This document shows, one piece after another, positions 1 through 7,332 of a stretch of 8,280 nt of DNA (position 1 is its first letter; each line of letters opens with the position of its first letter). Where the stretch lies: the NCBI GenBank assembly GCA_012270355.1, contig JAAXIL010000004.1, positions 1 through 8,280 of the forward strand, in the 5' to 3' direction. The notes under the pieces were generated by a model, which saw only the letters and a program-made list of their open reading frames with translations, was not told the origin of the DNA and searched no databases. Position numbers and translations under genes: made by a program. Origin of the DNA: Psychrobacter sp. (GTDB lineage: Bacteria; Pseudomonadota; Gammaproteobacteria; Pseudomonadales; Moraxellaceae).

Positions 1-788
1 TCAGACCCTCGAATCATTTTATACAGTCTTGGGGGCGATACTCGGCTCAGTAACGCCCCTAAATTTTCTAGTTTTCCCGCTACCACAATGTATTCTTCAC
101 CTTTTACCAAGGCTTTTACCGTGCGTTTGGCGAAGGTTTTAGCAGTCAACCCTTTTTCGGTAGCAGTGTCCATCGTCCCTTGTGTACTGCCATCGCCTAT
201 TAACGCATTGATGGAAATGTTGGTTTGTACAAACCCTGGAAACACCACCGCCACCTCGATGCCGTCGGCATGATGCTCGGCTCGCAAACTGTTTGCCCAC
301 ATGTGCAATGCCGCTTTTGCTGCCCCATAAGCTCCTCGCATTTGCGTACCGACCAACCCTGCTACGCTGGATATCATGACAATCTTACCGCCACCGCTTT
401 TAATCATGTCGGGCAGTGCCAAACGAGTTAGGCGAGTTTGGGCAAAATAATCCACCTCCATCAGCTGTCGTTCCACTGCCTCGGTGGTGTCTTTAATCAG
501 TGAGCGTTGCGAAATGCCGGCATTGTTGATGAGCCAATCAATGCGTCCTGTGTGGGCTTTGGCTTGGGTGTAGGCTTGCTCACTTGCCTTGCTGTCTGTT
601 ATGTCAAAAGCAACGATGGCATGTCGCTTACTGTGTTTGCATGCTTGCTTGACGGTTTGTAGCTTGTCAGCGTTACGACCGCTTAAAATCAGGGTCGCCC
701 CTTTTTTAGCAAGTTCATAGGCTAAGGCTTCGCCAATGCCACTAGACGCTCCCGTGAGCCAGATGGTTTTATTTTTAAGCGATGCCAT
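1..788 (-). CDS. SDR-family NAD(P)-dependent oxidoreductase, C-terminus cut by window edge
   Basis: A short-chain dehydrogenase/reductase with a Rossmann fold. I translated it by hand from ATG at 788 to the window edge: 262 codons, no stop. Visible motifs are the nucleotide-binding TGASSGIG (residues 12-19), NNAG (88-91), a catalytic serine in MISS (140/141), the Tyr154-x3-Lys158 pair, and PGFVQT (184-189). These are the classical-SDR set, so the enzyme is probably active; Arg38 in SGR hints at NADP(H) preference. The family is usually about 250-275 residues, so only a few C-terminal residues should be missing. The C-terminal part, with a hydrophobic patch near 240-250, resembles DHRS7/11-beta-HSD-like SDRs, but the substrate cannot be told. 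The start is fixed by a strong AGGAGG at 795-800, six bases upstream. It lies downstream of nqrF on the same strand but behind a terminator, so it is probably a separate unit; I saw no convincing promoter in 789-858. Confidence 0.9.
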   Translation of the reverse strand, partial: MASLKNKTIWLTGASSGIGEALAYELAKKGATLILSGRNADKLQTVKQACKHSKRHAIVAFDITDSKASEQAYTQAKAHTGRIDWLINNAGISQRSLIKDTTEAVERQLMEVDYFAQTRLTRLALPDMIKSGGGKIVMISSVAGLVGTQMRGAYGAAKAALHMWANSLRAEHHADGIEVAVVFPGFVQTNISINALIGDGSTQGTMDTATEKGLTAKTFAKRTVKALVKGEEYIVVAGKLENLGALLSRVSPPRLYKMIRGS

Positions 789-794
789 AACTAA

Positions 795-800
795 CCTCCT
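795..800 (-). promoter_or_regulatory. Ribosome binding site of the SDR gene
   Basis: On the minus strand the sequence reads AAGGAGGTTAGTTATG, a full AGGAGG six bases before the ATG at 788. It decides the start of the dehydrogenase gene. Confidence 0.75.
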
Positions 801-841
801 TGTTTTGTTGATTTATAAACACCGACAATCATAACTCATTT

Positions 842-875
842 ATTGAGGCTTGACCCATAAAAAAAGAGCCTCAAT
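842..875. repeat. 9-bp inverted repeat overlapping the terminator
   Basis: ATTGAGGCT at 842-850 is the exact reverse complement of AGCCTCAAT at 867-875, with 16 bases between. The second arm lies inside the terminator hairpin (859-890), so the two structures cannot form together. Whether this has a role is unknown. Confidence 0.55.
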
Positions 876-890
876 CGAGACTCTTTTTTT
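859..890 (-). terminator. Rho-independent terminator after nqrF, symmetric enough to act both ways
   Basis: Positions 859-868 (seven A then GAG) pair perfectly with 881-890 (CTC then seven T), a 10-bp outer stem. After a C/A mismatch, CTC (870-872) pairs with GAG (877-879) around an AATC loop. Read on the minus strand, the hairpin ends in a run of seven T, the usual intrinsic-terminator form. It starts 25 bases past the nqrF stop and so should end the nqr operon transcript before the SDR gene. The A-tract/T-tract symmetry means it could also stop plus-strand transcription. Confidence 0.85.
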
Positions 891-914
891 AGACACTTAA
901 ACCGCAATTAAAAT

Positions 915-2150
915 TTAACCACCAAAGTCATCAAGTAAGATATTTTCATCTTCCACACCCAAGTCGTGTAGCATATCGATGACGGCGGCGTTCATCACTG
1001 GTGGCCCACACATATAGTATTCACAATCTTCGGGGTTGGGATGGTCTTTCAGGTATTCTTCATATAGCACATTGTGAATAAACCCTGTGTAGCCGTCCCA
1101 ATTATCTTCGTCTAAGGGGTCGGATAATGCCACGTGCCATTCAAAGTTATCAAACTGTTCGTCTAACTCGTCGTAGTCTTCGACATAGAACATCTCACGC
1201 ACTGAGCGTGCCCCATACCAGAAGCTAATTTTACGGTCTGAGCTTAGGCGTTTGAGCTGATCAAAAATGTGTGACCTCATCGGTGCCATCCCCGCACCAC
1301 CACCAACAAAAATCATCTCAGCTTTGGTGTCTTTAGCAAAAAATTCGCCGTAAGGACCCGATACCGTCACTTTGTCGCCAGGTTTTAAGCTAAACACCCA
1401 AGACGACATTTTGCCCGGGGGTATGCCTTCAGGACCTCGTGGCGGGGGACTGGCAATCCGAATGTTAAATTTGATGATACCTTTTTCGTCTGGGTAGTTT
1501 GCCATTGAGTAGGCACGCACCACTTCTTCATCCACTTTTGACACGTATTTGAACATGCCAAATTTTTCCCAGTCTTCTCGGTACTCTTCGCCAATGTCAA
1601 AGTCTTCGTAGCGGACTTCGTGTGGTGGGGCTTCGAGCTGGACATAGCCACCCGCTCGGAAATTAACCTCTTCACCGTCGGGAATTTTGCGCACCAACTC
1701 GTTAATAAAGGTTGCCACGTTGTCGTTAGAGCCGACTTCACAGTCCCATTTTTGCACGTCGAAGAATTCAGGGTCAATCTCAATCTCCATGTCTTGTTTC
1801 ACTGCCACTTGGCAAGCAAGACGCATGTTATCCCGAATTTCACCTTGCGTAAAATGTCCTTCTTCTGTCGGCAAAATCGAGCCACCGCCTTCTAAAACCT
1901 TACATTTACACTGCCCGCATGTACCACCGCCACCGCAAGCAGATGACAAAAAGATACCCTCAGAGGCAAGCGTTTGTAGCAGTTTGCCCCCCGCAGGTGT
2001 GACCACGTCATTTTCGGGGTCTTTATTAATATGAATCGTTACATCGCCTGAGCTGACAAGCCGTGAGCGTGCCACCAAAATAATGGCAACCAAACTCATG
2101 ATAATCAGCGTGAACATGGCAACACCGCCAAAGGCTGTGAATAACTCCAT
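915..2150 (-). CDS. nqrF: Na+-translocating NADH:quinone reductase subunit F
   Basis: The NADH-oxidising subunit of Na+-NQR, on the cytoplasmic face of the inner membrane. It passes electrons from NADH through FAD and a 2Fe-2S cluster into the complex. The 411 residues match the usual length of about 407. One N-terminal membrane helix (about residues 5-27) is followed by a plant-type ferredoxin domain with cluster cysteines C72, C78, C81 and C113. The FAD domain has RAYSMAN (212-218) and GPYGEF (265-270). The NADH domain has GGGAGMAP (283-290), [10 protein letters not shown] (381-390) and the conserved C-terminal DDFGG. All key residues are present. The start ATG is preceded by a modest AAGGA on the minus strand. 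It is the last nqr gene, separated from nqrE by 101 bases, unlike the tight joins elsewhere in the operon, and followed by a terminator. No apbE or nqrM gene follows it within the window. Confidence 0.97.
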   Translation of the reverse strand: MELFTAFGGVAMFTLIIMSLVAIILVARSRLVSSGDVTIHINKDPENDVVTPAGGKLLQTLASEGIFLSSACGGGGTCGQCKCKVLEGGGSILPTEEGHFTQGEIRDNMRLACQVAVKQDMEIEIDPEFFDVQKWDCEVGSNDNVATFINELVRKIPDGEEVNFRAGGYVQLEAPPHEVRYEDFDIGEEYREDWEKFGMFKYVSKVDEEVVRAYSMANYPDEKGIIKFNIRIASPPPRGPEGIPPGKMSSWVFSLKPGDKVTVSGPYGEFFAKDTKAEMIFVGGGAGMAPMRSHIFDQLKRLSSDRKISFWYGARSVREMFYVEDYDELDEQFDNFEWHVALSDPLDEDNWDGYTGFIHNVLYEEYLKDHPNPEDCEYYMCGPPVMNAAVIDMLHDLGVEDENILLDDFGG

Positions 2151-2204
2151 GATACTTATCCTTATTTCTTTATAAAAGCGTGGAATAACGTCTTCACGTC
2201 TTTA

Positions 2205-2228
2205 TGACAGAAAGTGCAACATCTGTCA
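2205..2228 (-). other. Hairpin in the nqrE-nqrF gap
   Basis: TGACAGA (2205-2211) and TCTGTCA (2222-2228) are perfect reverse complements enclosing a 10-base loop. There is no T-run after it on the minus strand, so it is not an intrinsic terminator. It could protect or mark a processing point in the polycistronic mRNA, but a 7-bp stem can also arise by chance. Confidence 0.4.
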
Positions 2229-2251
2229 GTCACGTTTTCACCGCATGGGGT

Positions 2252-2860
2252 TTAGATTGACATGCCGCCAAATGACATGAAGCCAAGTGACATGAGTCCA
2301 ACGGTGATAAACGTAATGCCCAATCCACGTAAGGGGGCTGGCACGTCGGAATACTTCAAACGCTCACGAATGCCCGCAAGTAGAACAATTGCCACTGCCC
2401 AACCAAACCCTGCTCCAATGCCATACACGGTGGATTCCATAAAGTTGTAATCCCGCTCAACCATAAACAGCACGCCACCCAAAATGGCACAATTTACCGT
2501 AATAAGCGGCAAAAACACGCCCAAGGCATTGTATAAAGCGGGCACAAATTTATCTAAAAACATCTCCAAAATTTGAACGGTTGCGGCAATCAGGGCAATA
2601 TAACTGAGCAATCCTAAAAAGCTCAAATCCATATCAGGGAAGCCCGCCCAAGCGAGTGCCCCATCTTTTAGGATATATTGATACAGCAGGTTATTTAATG
2701 GCACGGTAATCACCATCACCACGATGACCGCAATGCCTAGACCAATCGCTGTGGCGACCTTTTTGGACACCGCCAAAAACGTACACATGCCCAAAAAGAA
2801 TGCCAATGCCATGTTTTCGATAAACACGGACGTGATGAACAAACTGACATAATGTCCCAT
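2252..2860 (-). CDS. nqrE: Na+-translocating NADH:quinone reductase subunit E
   Basis: An integral inner-membrane subunit that pairs with its homologue NqrD around an inverted pseudo-twofold axis. In the solved Vibrio complex the pair holds an intramembrane 2Fe-2S centre that relays electrons between NqrF and NqrC. The 202 residues (198 in Vibrio) start MGHYVSLF and are largely hydrophobic, fitting six membrane helices. The two cluster cysteines are visible: C26 in LGMCTFLA and C124 in TVNCAI. The conserved [23 protein letters not shown] and ERDY segments and the [14 protein letters not shown] stretch near the C-terminus are intact. The ATG overlaps the nqrD stop by one base (TAATG), so translation is likely coupled. 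A strong AGGAGGT at 2866-2872 lies inside the 3' end of nqrD. Confidence 0.97.
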   Translation of the reverse strand: MGHYVSLFITSVFIENMALAFFLGMCTFLAVSKKVATAIGLGIAVIVVMVITVPLNNLLYQYILKDGALAWAGFPDMDLSFLGLLSYIALIAATVQILEMFLDKFVPALYNALGVFLPLITVNCAILGGVLFMVERDYNFMESTVYGIGAGFGWAVAIVLLAGIRERLKYSDVPAPLRGLGITFITVGLMSLGFMSFGGMSI

Positions 2861-3528
2861 TAGTGACCTCCTACCAAGCCTTTCGACTGTGGCTTCATGA
2901 CGTATTCAGGCTCTTCGACTTGCTCAGGTTTCCACATCCGAATGATGGCGATAAATAGCCCAATGATGAAGAATGCCGAAGGGGGTAAAAGTAGCAAGCC
3001 ATTTGGCAGATACCAACCGCCGTCGGTGACAGGCGTCAAGATATTGAGGCCATACCAACTGCCTGCCCCTAAGAGTTCACGAATGCTCGCCACGAACAAC
3101 AACACAACCGAGTACCCCAACCCATTTCCTACGCCATCAAAGAAACTTGGAATCGGCGGGTTGCTCATGGCAAAGGCTTCGGCTCGACCCATCACAATAC
3201 AGTTGGTGATAATCAAACCAATAAATACCGACAGCGATTTACTGACATCATACGCCACCGCTTTTAGAATTTGATCAACCACAATCACCAGCGACGCAAT
3301 AATCGTCATCTGCACAATAATCCGAATGCTTGAGGGAATGCGGGTGCGTATCATTGAGATAAAAAAGCTTGAAAACGCCACGACCACCGTCAAGGCAATA
3401 CACATCACCAAGGCGTTTTTGACGCTGGTGGTGACCGCCAATGCCGAGCAAATGCCCAAAATCTGTAGGGCAATTGGGTTGTTATCAAAAATTGGCGTGG
3501 TTAAAATTTGTTTGGTATCCGTCGCCAT
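2860..3528 (-). CDS. nqrD: Na+-translocating NADH:quinone reductase subunit D
   Basis: An integral membrane subunit and NqrE homologue. Together they coordinate the intramembrane 2Fe-2S centre of Na+-NQR. With the start at 3528 it is 222 residues (about 210 in Vibrio), beginning MATDTKQ. The cluster cysteines are C27 in [10 protein letters not shown] and C110 in [15 protein letters not shown], both in highly conserved family motifs. [13 protein letters not shown] and KPEQVEEPE near the C-terminus are also family-typical. A longer version beginning with GTG at 3543 is possible on paper, but its second and third codons are the AGGAGG ribosome binding site itself (3535-3540), six bases before the ATG at 3528, so the shorter start is preferred. 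It begins one base after the nqrC stop and overlaps nqrE by one base. A C-terminal tail of about 10 residues ([12 protein letters not shown]) extends past the usual end. Confidence 0.96.
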   Translation of the reverse strand: MATDTKQILTTPIFDNNPIALQILGICSALAVTTSVKNALVMCIALTVVVAFSSFFISMIRTRIPSSIRIIVQMTIIASLVIVVDQILKAVAYDVSKSLSVFIGLIITNCIVMGRAEAFAMSNPPIPSFFDGVGNGLGYSVVLLFVASIRELLGAGSWYGLNILTPVTDGGWYLPNGLLLLPPSAFFIIGLFIAIIRMWKPEQVEEPEYVMKPQSKGLVGGH

Positions 3529-3534
3529 ATTATG

Positions 3535-3540
3535 CCTCCT
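3535..3540 (-). promoter_or_regulatory. Ribosome binding site that decides the nqrD start
   Basis: A perfect AGGAGG on the minus strand, six bases before the ATG at 3528 and overlapping the last codons of nqrC. It rules against the upstream GTG at 3543 as the nqrD start. Confidence 0.8.
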
Positions 3541-4108
3541 CACCTAAAGCGGTTGTATTTAGCACAGGGGTTTTGTTTTGTACGGGTTTTGCTTGAGCAT
3601 CGACAGGTTTGGTGACCTTTCCGCCACGCATTTTGTCCAAGAATGGCTTATAACCATTGTCGCCGAGCCAAAACTGAATAAAGTTGCTCACACCACGACT
3701 GGTCAGGGTAGCACCGCTAATGCCATCAACCCAGTTTTCACGGCTCGTGCCACCTTTGGTGACGCCCGTTGCCACTTCGCCATTCTCATCGTAGGCGTGA
3801 ATACCATTCCACTGAGCTCGCCATTCGGGTTCGTCAATGAGTGCCCCAAGCCCTGGCGTTTCTTTGTGTTGATAAAAGCTGATGCCCTCAATGGTGTTCA
3901 TGTCTTGACCGATGGTTAAGAAGCCATAAATCGTGCCCCATAATCCATAGCCATACACGGGCAATACGACGGCTTCTGCATCATCATTTGCCCCTTCTTT
4001 CACATAGACTTTGGCGTATTTTGGTACTCGTCCAATGCTGGCTGGGTCATCATCGCCAAGGTCACGGCTCAAGCTGTCAATTTTTGAGTCAAGGCTGGTT
4101 TCAAATTC

Positions 4109-4111
4109 TTA
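4109..4111 (-). other. Premature in-frame TAA within nqrC
   Basis: On the minus strand the codons read GAA GAT GCC TAA GAA TTT GAA ACC, in the same frame as both the 5' and 3' parts of nqrC. A single substitution (for example CAA, GAA or TAC to TAA) is enough to explain it; no insertion or deletion is needed. Confidence 0.9.
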
Positions 4112-4394
4112 GGCATCTTCGATGCGGTTGGCAGTCAAGTCTTCAGTGCTCATAAACTCGCCCGTGTGCAAATCAATGATACTAGTTTCAAAATCTGCAA
4201 ATTTATCCTCGACGGCTGATGCATTTGCCGTGCCGTCCACTTCACCCGCCGCCATCAAAATATTTTTGTTGCGGTCAAGCTGTTGGTTTTCGACCTGCTG
4301 AGGCTTAAGTCCGACCGCCACCGCCGACACCAAAACCGAACACACCAAACACAACACCAATGCCACCATGATGGTGGTCATGTTTGAATTACCT

Positions 4395-5627
4395 TTAGCT
4401 GGCTTTGACATATTTCATTCTCCGTGCCGTCTGACGCTTAATATTTGCTTGCGTCACAAAATAATCGAACAGTGGGGCAAACAAGTTGGCAAACAAAATA
4501 GCGAGCATGATGCCTTCGGGGAACGCAGGGTTCACGACCCGAATCACCACCGTCATAAAGCCAATCAATATGCCGTACATCCAGCGACTTTTATGGGTAT
4601 GAGCAGCAGATACAGGATCGGTCGCCATAAACACCGCACCAAAGGCAAACCCGCCAATGACCAAATGCCACCAAAACGGCATTTGCATCATGAGGTTGTC
4701 GTCGCCTCCAAGGAAGTTGAACGCCAATGACGTGAGCACCAAGCCAACCACACAACCTGCCATGATGCGCCATGAGGCGATGCGAGTCCAAAGTAGCACA
4801 AATGCCCCAAGCAAAATAGCAAGCGTTGAGGTTTCGCCAATACTGCCTTGAATGTTGCCCAAAAACGCATCTAGCCATGTGATTGAGTTGCCATACGCAT
4901 CGGCAAATTGGTCAGGCGTGATGCCAAGTGCGGCAAGTCCTAATGGGGTCGCCCCACTAAAGCCATCGACGGCTGTCCAAATCGAATCGCCCGACATATA
5001 GGCAGGATAAGCAAAGTACAAAAACGCCCGTCCCGATAGGGCAGGGTTTAAGAAGTTTTTGCCCGTGCCACCGAACACCTCTTTGGCAACCACTACCCCG
5101 AATGTGATACCGAGTGCCACTTGCCACAGCGGAATATCAGGCGGTAAACACAACGCAAATAGCACCGAGGTAACAAAGAAACCTTCGTTGACCTCATGCC
5201 CCCGCACGATGGCAAAAATCACTTCCCAAATGCCCCCAACGATAAAGGTGACGGCATAAATCGGCAAAAATTGCATCGCTCCATAAATGAAGCACGCCAA
5301 CCAATTATTGGGGTCATAGCCAAACATGGCAGTAATGGCAGTTTGCCACCCTTCAGGCTCAAGCCCAAGCTGGGCAATGGCAGTCAGGGCTTGATGCCCA
5401 ATGTTATACATACCAAAAAACATGGCAGGAAACGTACACATCCACACCGTAATCATGATGCGTTTGAGATCAATGCCGTCCCGAACGTGCGATGCAGAAT
5501 GCGTGGTAATGCTCGGTTGGCGGAAAAACGTGTCAATCGCCTCATACAATGGATAAAACTTCTCGTACTTGCCTCCTTTGACAAAGGACGGCTCAGCACG
5601 GTCAAACATATTATGAATAAACTTCAT
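4395..5627 (-). CDS. nqrB: Na+-translocating NADH:quinone reductase subunit B
   Basis: The largest membrane subunit. It carries a covalent FMN and a riboflavin, forms the sodium-translocating channel, and with NqrA the quinone site. The 410 residues match the usual length of about 412, with many hydrophobic helices. The FMN-attachment motif [11 protein letters not shown] places the phospho-threonyl-ester threonine at T227 (T236 in Vibrio). Other family segments seen are the N-terminal [11 protein letters not shown] (25-35), [21 protein letters not shown] in two overlapping parts around 131-151, [15 protein letters not shown] (194-208), [10 protein letters not shown] (335-344) and [16 protein letters not shown] (366-381). 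Nothing conserved appears missing. It starts five bases after nqrA, with GAGGG over the end of nqrA as the likely ribosome site, and overlaps nqrC by 17 bases. Confidence 0.97.
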   Translation of the reverse strand: MKFIHNMFDRAEPSFVKGGKYEKFYPLYEAIDTFFRQPSITTHSASHVRDGIDLKRIMITVWMCTFPAMFFGMYNIGHQALTAIAQLGLEPEGWQTAITAMFGYDPNNWLACFIYGAMQFLPIYAVTFIVGGIWEVIFAIVRGHEVNEGFFVTSVLFALCLPPDIPLWQVALGITFGVVVAKEVFGGTGKNFLNPALSGRAFLYFAYPAYMSGDSIWTAVDGFSGATPLGLAALGITPDQFADAYGNSITWLDAFLGNIQGSIGETSTLAILLGAFVLLWTRIASWRIMAGCVVGLVLTSLAFNFLGGDDNLMMQMPFWWHLVIGGFAFGAVFMATDPVSAAHTHKSRWMYGILIGFMTVVIRVVNPAFPEGIMLAILFANLFAPLFDYFVTQANIKRQTARRMKYVKAS

Positions 5628-5632
5628 CTTGC

Positions 5633-6997
5633 TTAGCCCTCAAGCTCAATACGGGTTAAGTTATCTCGCAAAATATCGCCAAATTCGTATTTGCCAGGCG
5701 ACACAAAGGTGCACAGTGCCACGTCTTCTTCGTCCAGCTCTAACGCCCCCAAATCCACGGCAGACACCATATCTTCAACGATTAACGCCCTAAGTAGCTG
5801 GGTGGGTAGATAGTCTTGTGGCATGACTTCTTCATCCACACCAATCGGCACCATTGCCCGAGCTGAGCCTTGATTTGACGTGGTAAAATTATACTTTTTG
5901 CCAGCAAAAAATTGCGAAATATAAATCGGCAACTTCGAGAAACGATTGCTACCCGGTTTGAAATAATGGAAGGCAGGGCGTTCATAGCCTTCAGCCAACA
6001 CGCACACTTGATTATGAAAGCGTCCGAGGTATGCGGTCGGTTCAATGGTTTTGCGTCCAGCCAGTACCGAACCTGAAATCAAACGGTTGTCGGTGAATGG
6101 CTCGCCCGACTTAAATTGACCTTGCGTTAAGGCAACCAAATCCGCCCCTCGCTCGGTGACAATCAAATGCGGATTTGCCACTTGCGGACCTGCCAAACTC
6201 ACCAAACGGCGAGTAAATAGTCGGCCGGTGGTAAACAATTTGCCAATCGCAATCACATCTTGATAGCCAATCGTCCACACCGTCACATCACGGCTGACTG
6301 GGTGCAAAAAGTGAATGTGCGTGCCTGCCAAACCTGCGGGGTGCTTGCCCGTAAAGGTGTGATATTCGGTGGTGTTACCGTTTGCGGTAGCGTTCAATTT
6401 AGGCAGATTGGCGTTTGCATCGTGGCACACATAGGTTTTGGGCGATAAAGTAGAAAGCACCGCCAAGCCGTCGTTAAACGCTTCCAATTCTTCGTTGATA
6501 AGAATCATTGGGTCAAAGGCAAGTGGATTGGTGTCCATTGCCGTCACAAAAATGGCTTGCGGACGATCGCCAATGTCGGGTGTTCGGCTAAAGGGGCGAG
6601 TGCGAAACGCTGTCCATTCGCCCGCCTTGATGAGAAGGGCTTCGACGGTCTCGCTATACAAGTTGGCCAGCTCACGACTGGCAAACTGCTCAAACGTGTG
6701 TTCTTCGCCGTTGGGGTCAACTTCAATCACAAGGCTTTCAAATACCCGACGTTCGCCTCGATTGACGGCAACAACCTTGCCTGAGGCAGGGGCAGTATAA
6801 ATCACGCCAACCCGTTTTTTGTCCTCATACACGGGCTGACCTTTTTGCACCACATCGCCCTCTTTGACGTTCATGGTGGGTTTCATGCCAATGTAATCGT
6901 AGCCAACTAAGGCGACGTGGGTGGGATTGTGTTCGGTGATTTCCGAGCTGGGTTCGCCTGCAATCGGCAAATCCAGCCCCTTTTTAATGGTGATCAT
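5633..6997 (-). CDS. nqrA: Na+-translocating NADH:quinone reductase subunit A
   Basis: The cytoplasmic, cofactor-free subunit that packs on NqrB and contributes to ubiquinone binding. The 454 residues compare with about 446 in Vibrio. The N-terminal [16 protein letters not shown], the biotinyl-lipoyl-like stretch [17 protein letters not shown] (34-50) followed by [10 protein letters not shown], and TAPASGKV (68-75) then NRGERR (79-84) are the usual NqrA signature. No membrane segment is present, as expected. It is the first gene of the operon. Its ATG has only a weak, distant GGAA (7009-7012, 11-base spacer) and overlaps the TGA of a tiny upstream frame (6994-7014). A candidate promoter lies about 240 bases upstream in the shared intergenic region with hisA, implying a long leader. 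Confidence 0.97.
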   Translation of the reverse strand: MITIKKGLDLPIAGEPSSEITEHNPTHVALVGYDYIGMKPTMNVKEGDVVQKGQPVYEDKKRVGVIYTAPASGKVVAVNRGERRVFESLVIEVDPNGEEHTFEQFASRELANLYSETVEALLIKAGEWTAFRTRPFSRTPDIGDRPQAIFVTAMDTNPLAFDPMILINEELEAFNDGLAVLSTLSPKTYVCHDANANLPKLNATANGNTTEYHTFTGKHPAGLAGTHIHFLHPVSRDVTVWTIGYQDVIAIGKLFTTGRLFTRRLVSLAGPQVANPHLIVTERGADLVALTQGQFKSGEPFTDNRLISGSVLAGRKTIEPTAYLGRFHNQVCVLAEGYERPAFHYFKPGSNRFSKLPIYISQFFAGKKYNFTTSNQGSARAMVPIGVDEEVMPQDYLPTQLLRALIVEDMVSAVDLGALELDEEDVALCTFVSPGKYEFGDILRDNLTRIELEG

Positions 6998-7060
6998 AAA
7001 TGAACGGTTTCCATGTCAAGCATGCTAATTCAACACACCCTTTGCCTTACTTCAATGCAT

Positions 7061-7085
7061 AACCCTAGGCATCAACCTAAGGCAT
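7061..7085. repeat. Imperfect 12-bp tandem-like direct repeat
   Basis: AACCCTAGGCAT (7061-7072) and AACCTAAGGCAT (7074-7085) agree at 10 of 12 positions with a 13-base period. They lie in the inferred nqrA leader and could be a regulator site or chance similarity. Confidence 0.4.
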
Positions 7086-7108
7086 TGACCCAAGCCAGCG
7101 ACAACCGC

Positions 7109-7131
7109 AGTCTATGAAATCACATGAGACT
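7109..7131 (-). other. Hairpin in the inferred nqrA leader
   Basis: AGTCT (7109-7113) pairs with AGACT (7127-7131) and ATG (7114-7116) with CAT (7123-7125). There is one bulged G at 7126 and a six-base loop, giving an 8-bp stem in total. There is no U-run, so it is not a terminator. Function unknown. Confidence 0.3.
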
Positions 7132-7214
7132 TTGAGCTACCGCAACCTATCCGCACGAGTTTGAGGCTGTTTAGATAGGTATAAAACGGGTGGCAAAAGA
7201 TATGTATTTGAAAT

Positions 7215-7243
7215 TTGACGAATACAAATATGCCTAGGATTAT
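7215..7243 (+). promoter_or_regulatory. Candidate sigma-70 promoter for hisA
   Basis: TTGACG (7215-7220, five of six consensus bases) is followed after 17 bases by GATTAT (7238-7243, four of six). Its -10 overlaps the -10 of the candidate nqr promoter on the other strand, so the two could not be occupied together. The weak -10 makes this tentative. Confidence 0.3.
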
Positions 7244-7269
7244 ACGCTAAATTGCCCTAAAATTGCCAA
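7239..7269 (-). promoter_or_regulatory. Candidate sigma-70 promoter for the nqr operon
   Basis: On the minus strand TTGGCA (7264-7269) and a perfect TATAAT (7239-7244) are separated by 19 bases, slightly longer than ideal. Transcription would start near 7232, leaving a leader of roughly 235 bases before nqrA. Judged by eye only. Confidence 0.45.
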
Positions 7270-7322
7270 TTAACGCCACATTTATTGCAATTATGTGCCT
7301 ATTCTTATTGTGTTGTTTAATT

Positions 7323-7325
7323 GGA
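7323..7325 (+). promoter_or_regulatory. Short ribosome binding site of hisA
   Basis: GGA seven bases before the ATG at 7333 is the only Shine-Dalgarno-like element near the possible hisA starts. The ATG at 7375, where most HisA proteins begin, has no purine-rich element in front of it. Confidence 0.45.
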
Positions 7326-7332
7326 TAAAACT

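Larger units (their letters stand above)
3530..4411 (-). pseudogene. nqrC: Na+-translocating NADH:quinone reductase subunit C, interrupted by an in-frame stop
   Basis: NqrC is anchored by one N-terminal helix and carries a covalent FMN on a periplasmic domain. Here the frame opens with ATG at 4411 (GGAGA at 4419-4423 as ribosome binding site, 17-base overlap with nqrB) and has a membrane helix at residues 13-34. It is stopped by TAA at 4109-4111 after 100 codons. Without any frame change it runs on for 192 codons to TAA at 3530. The downstream part keeps the expected NqrC landmarks: LPVYGYGLWG, YQHKETPGLGALI, WRAQWNG, DGISGATLTSRGV with the FMN-accepting threonine of SGAT at 3707-3709, and FWLGDNG. 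Ignoring the stop, the product would be 293 residues, somewhat longer than Vibrio NqrC (257), partly because of a roughly 27-residue tail rich in Lys, Pro, Gln and Thr. The only listed restart, TTG at 4072, has no Shine-Dalgarno sequence, and its product would lack a membrane anchor. I call this a disrupted gene; a sequencing error is a real alternative. Confidence 0.88.
6998..7332. other. Divergent intergenic region between nqrA and hisA
   Basis: About 335 bases with no supportable gene. It contains a near-duplicate 12-mer (7061-7085), a bulged hairpin (7109-7131), two CCTAGG palindromes set in inverted ATGCCTAGG 9-mers (7064-7072 and 7230-7238), and an AT-rich stretch (7200-7320) with candidate promoters facing both genes. 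No tRNA, riboswitch or known leader-peptide pattern was recognised; in particular no histidine-rich leader precedes hisA. Confidence 0.7.

Noticed and set aside
1385..1783. 132-codon open frame on the minus strand within nqrF
   Set aside because: It is an alternative frame of nqrF, has no recognisable domain, and the nqrF frame across it is fully conserved.
1687..2034. 115-codon open frame on the plus strand opposite nqrF
   Set aside because: Antisense shadow of the ferredoxin domain, with no ribosome site or family resemblance.
3530..3543. Longer nqrD starting with GTG at 3543
   Set aside because: The added codons are the AGGAGG ribosome site for the ATG at 3528, and homologues begin near that ATG.
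4072..4111. Frameshift as the cause of the split nqrC
   Set aside because: Both halves are in the same frame and the codons between them are open, so only a substitution to TAA is needed.
4426..4434. GCCGTCTGA, identical to the core of the neisserial DNA uptake sequence
   Set aside because: I noticed only this one copy, it lies inside conserved nqrB codons, and the proteins point to Moraxellaceae rather than Neisseriaceae. Most likely coincidence.
5196..5636. 146-codon open frame on the plus strand opposite nqrB
   Set aside because: Antisense shadow of the well-conserved nqrB frame, with no protein family features.
7000..7020. TTGACA at 7014-7019 on the minus strand as a -35 box for nqrA
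   Set aside because: It lies about 17-22 bases before the nqrA ATG, so the start site would fall inside the gene and there is no matching -10.
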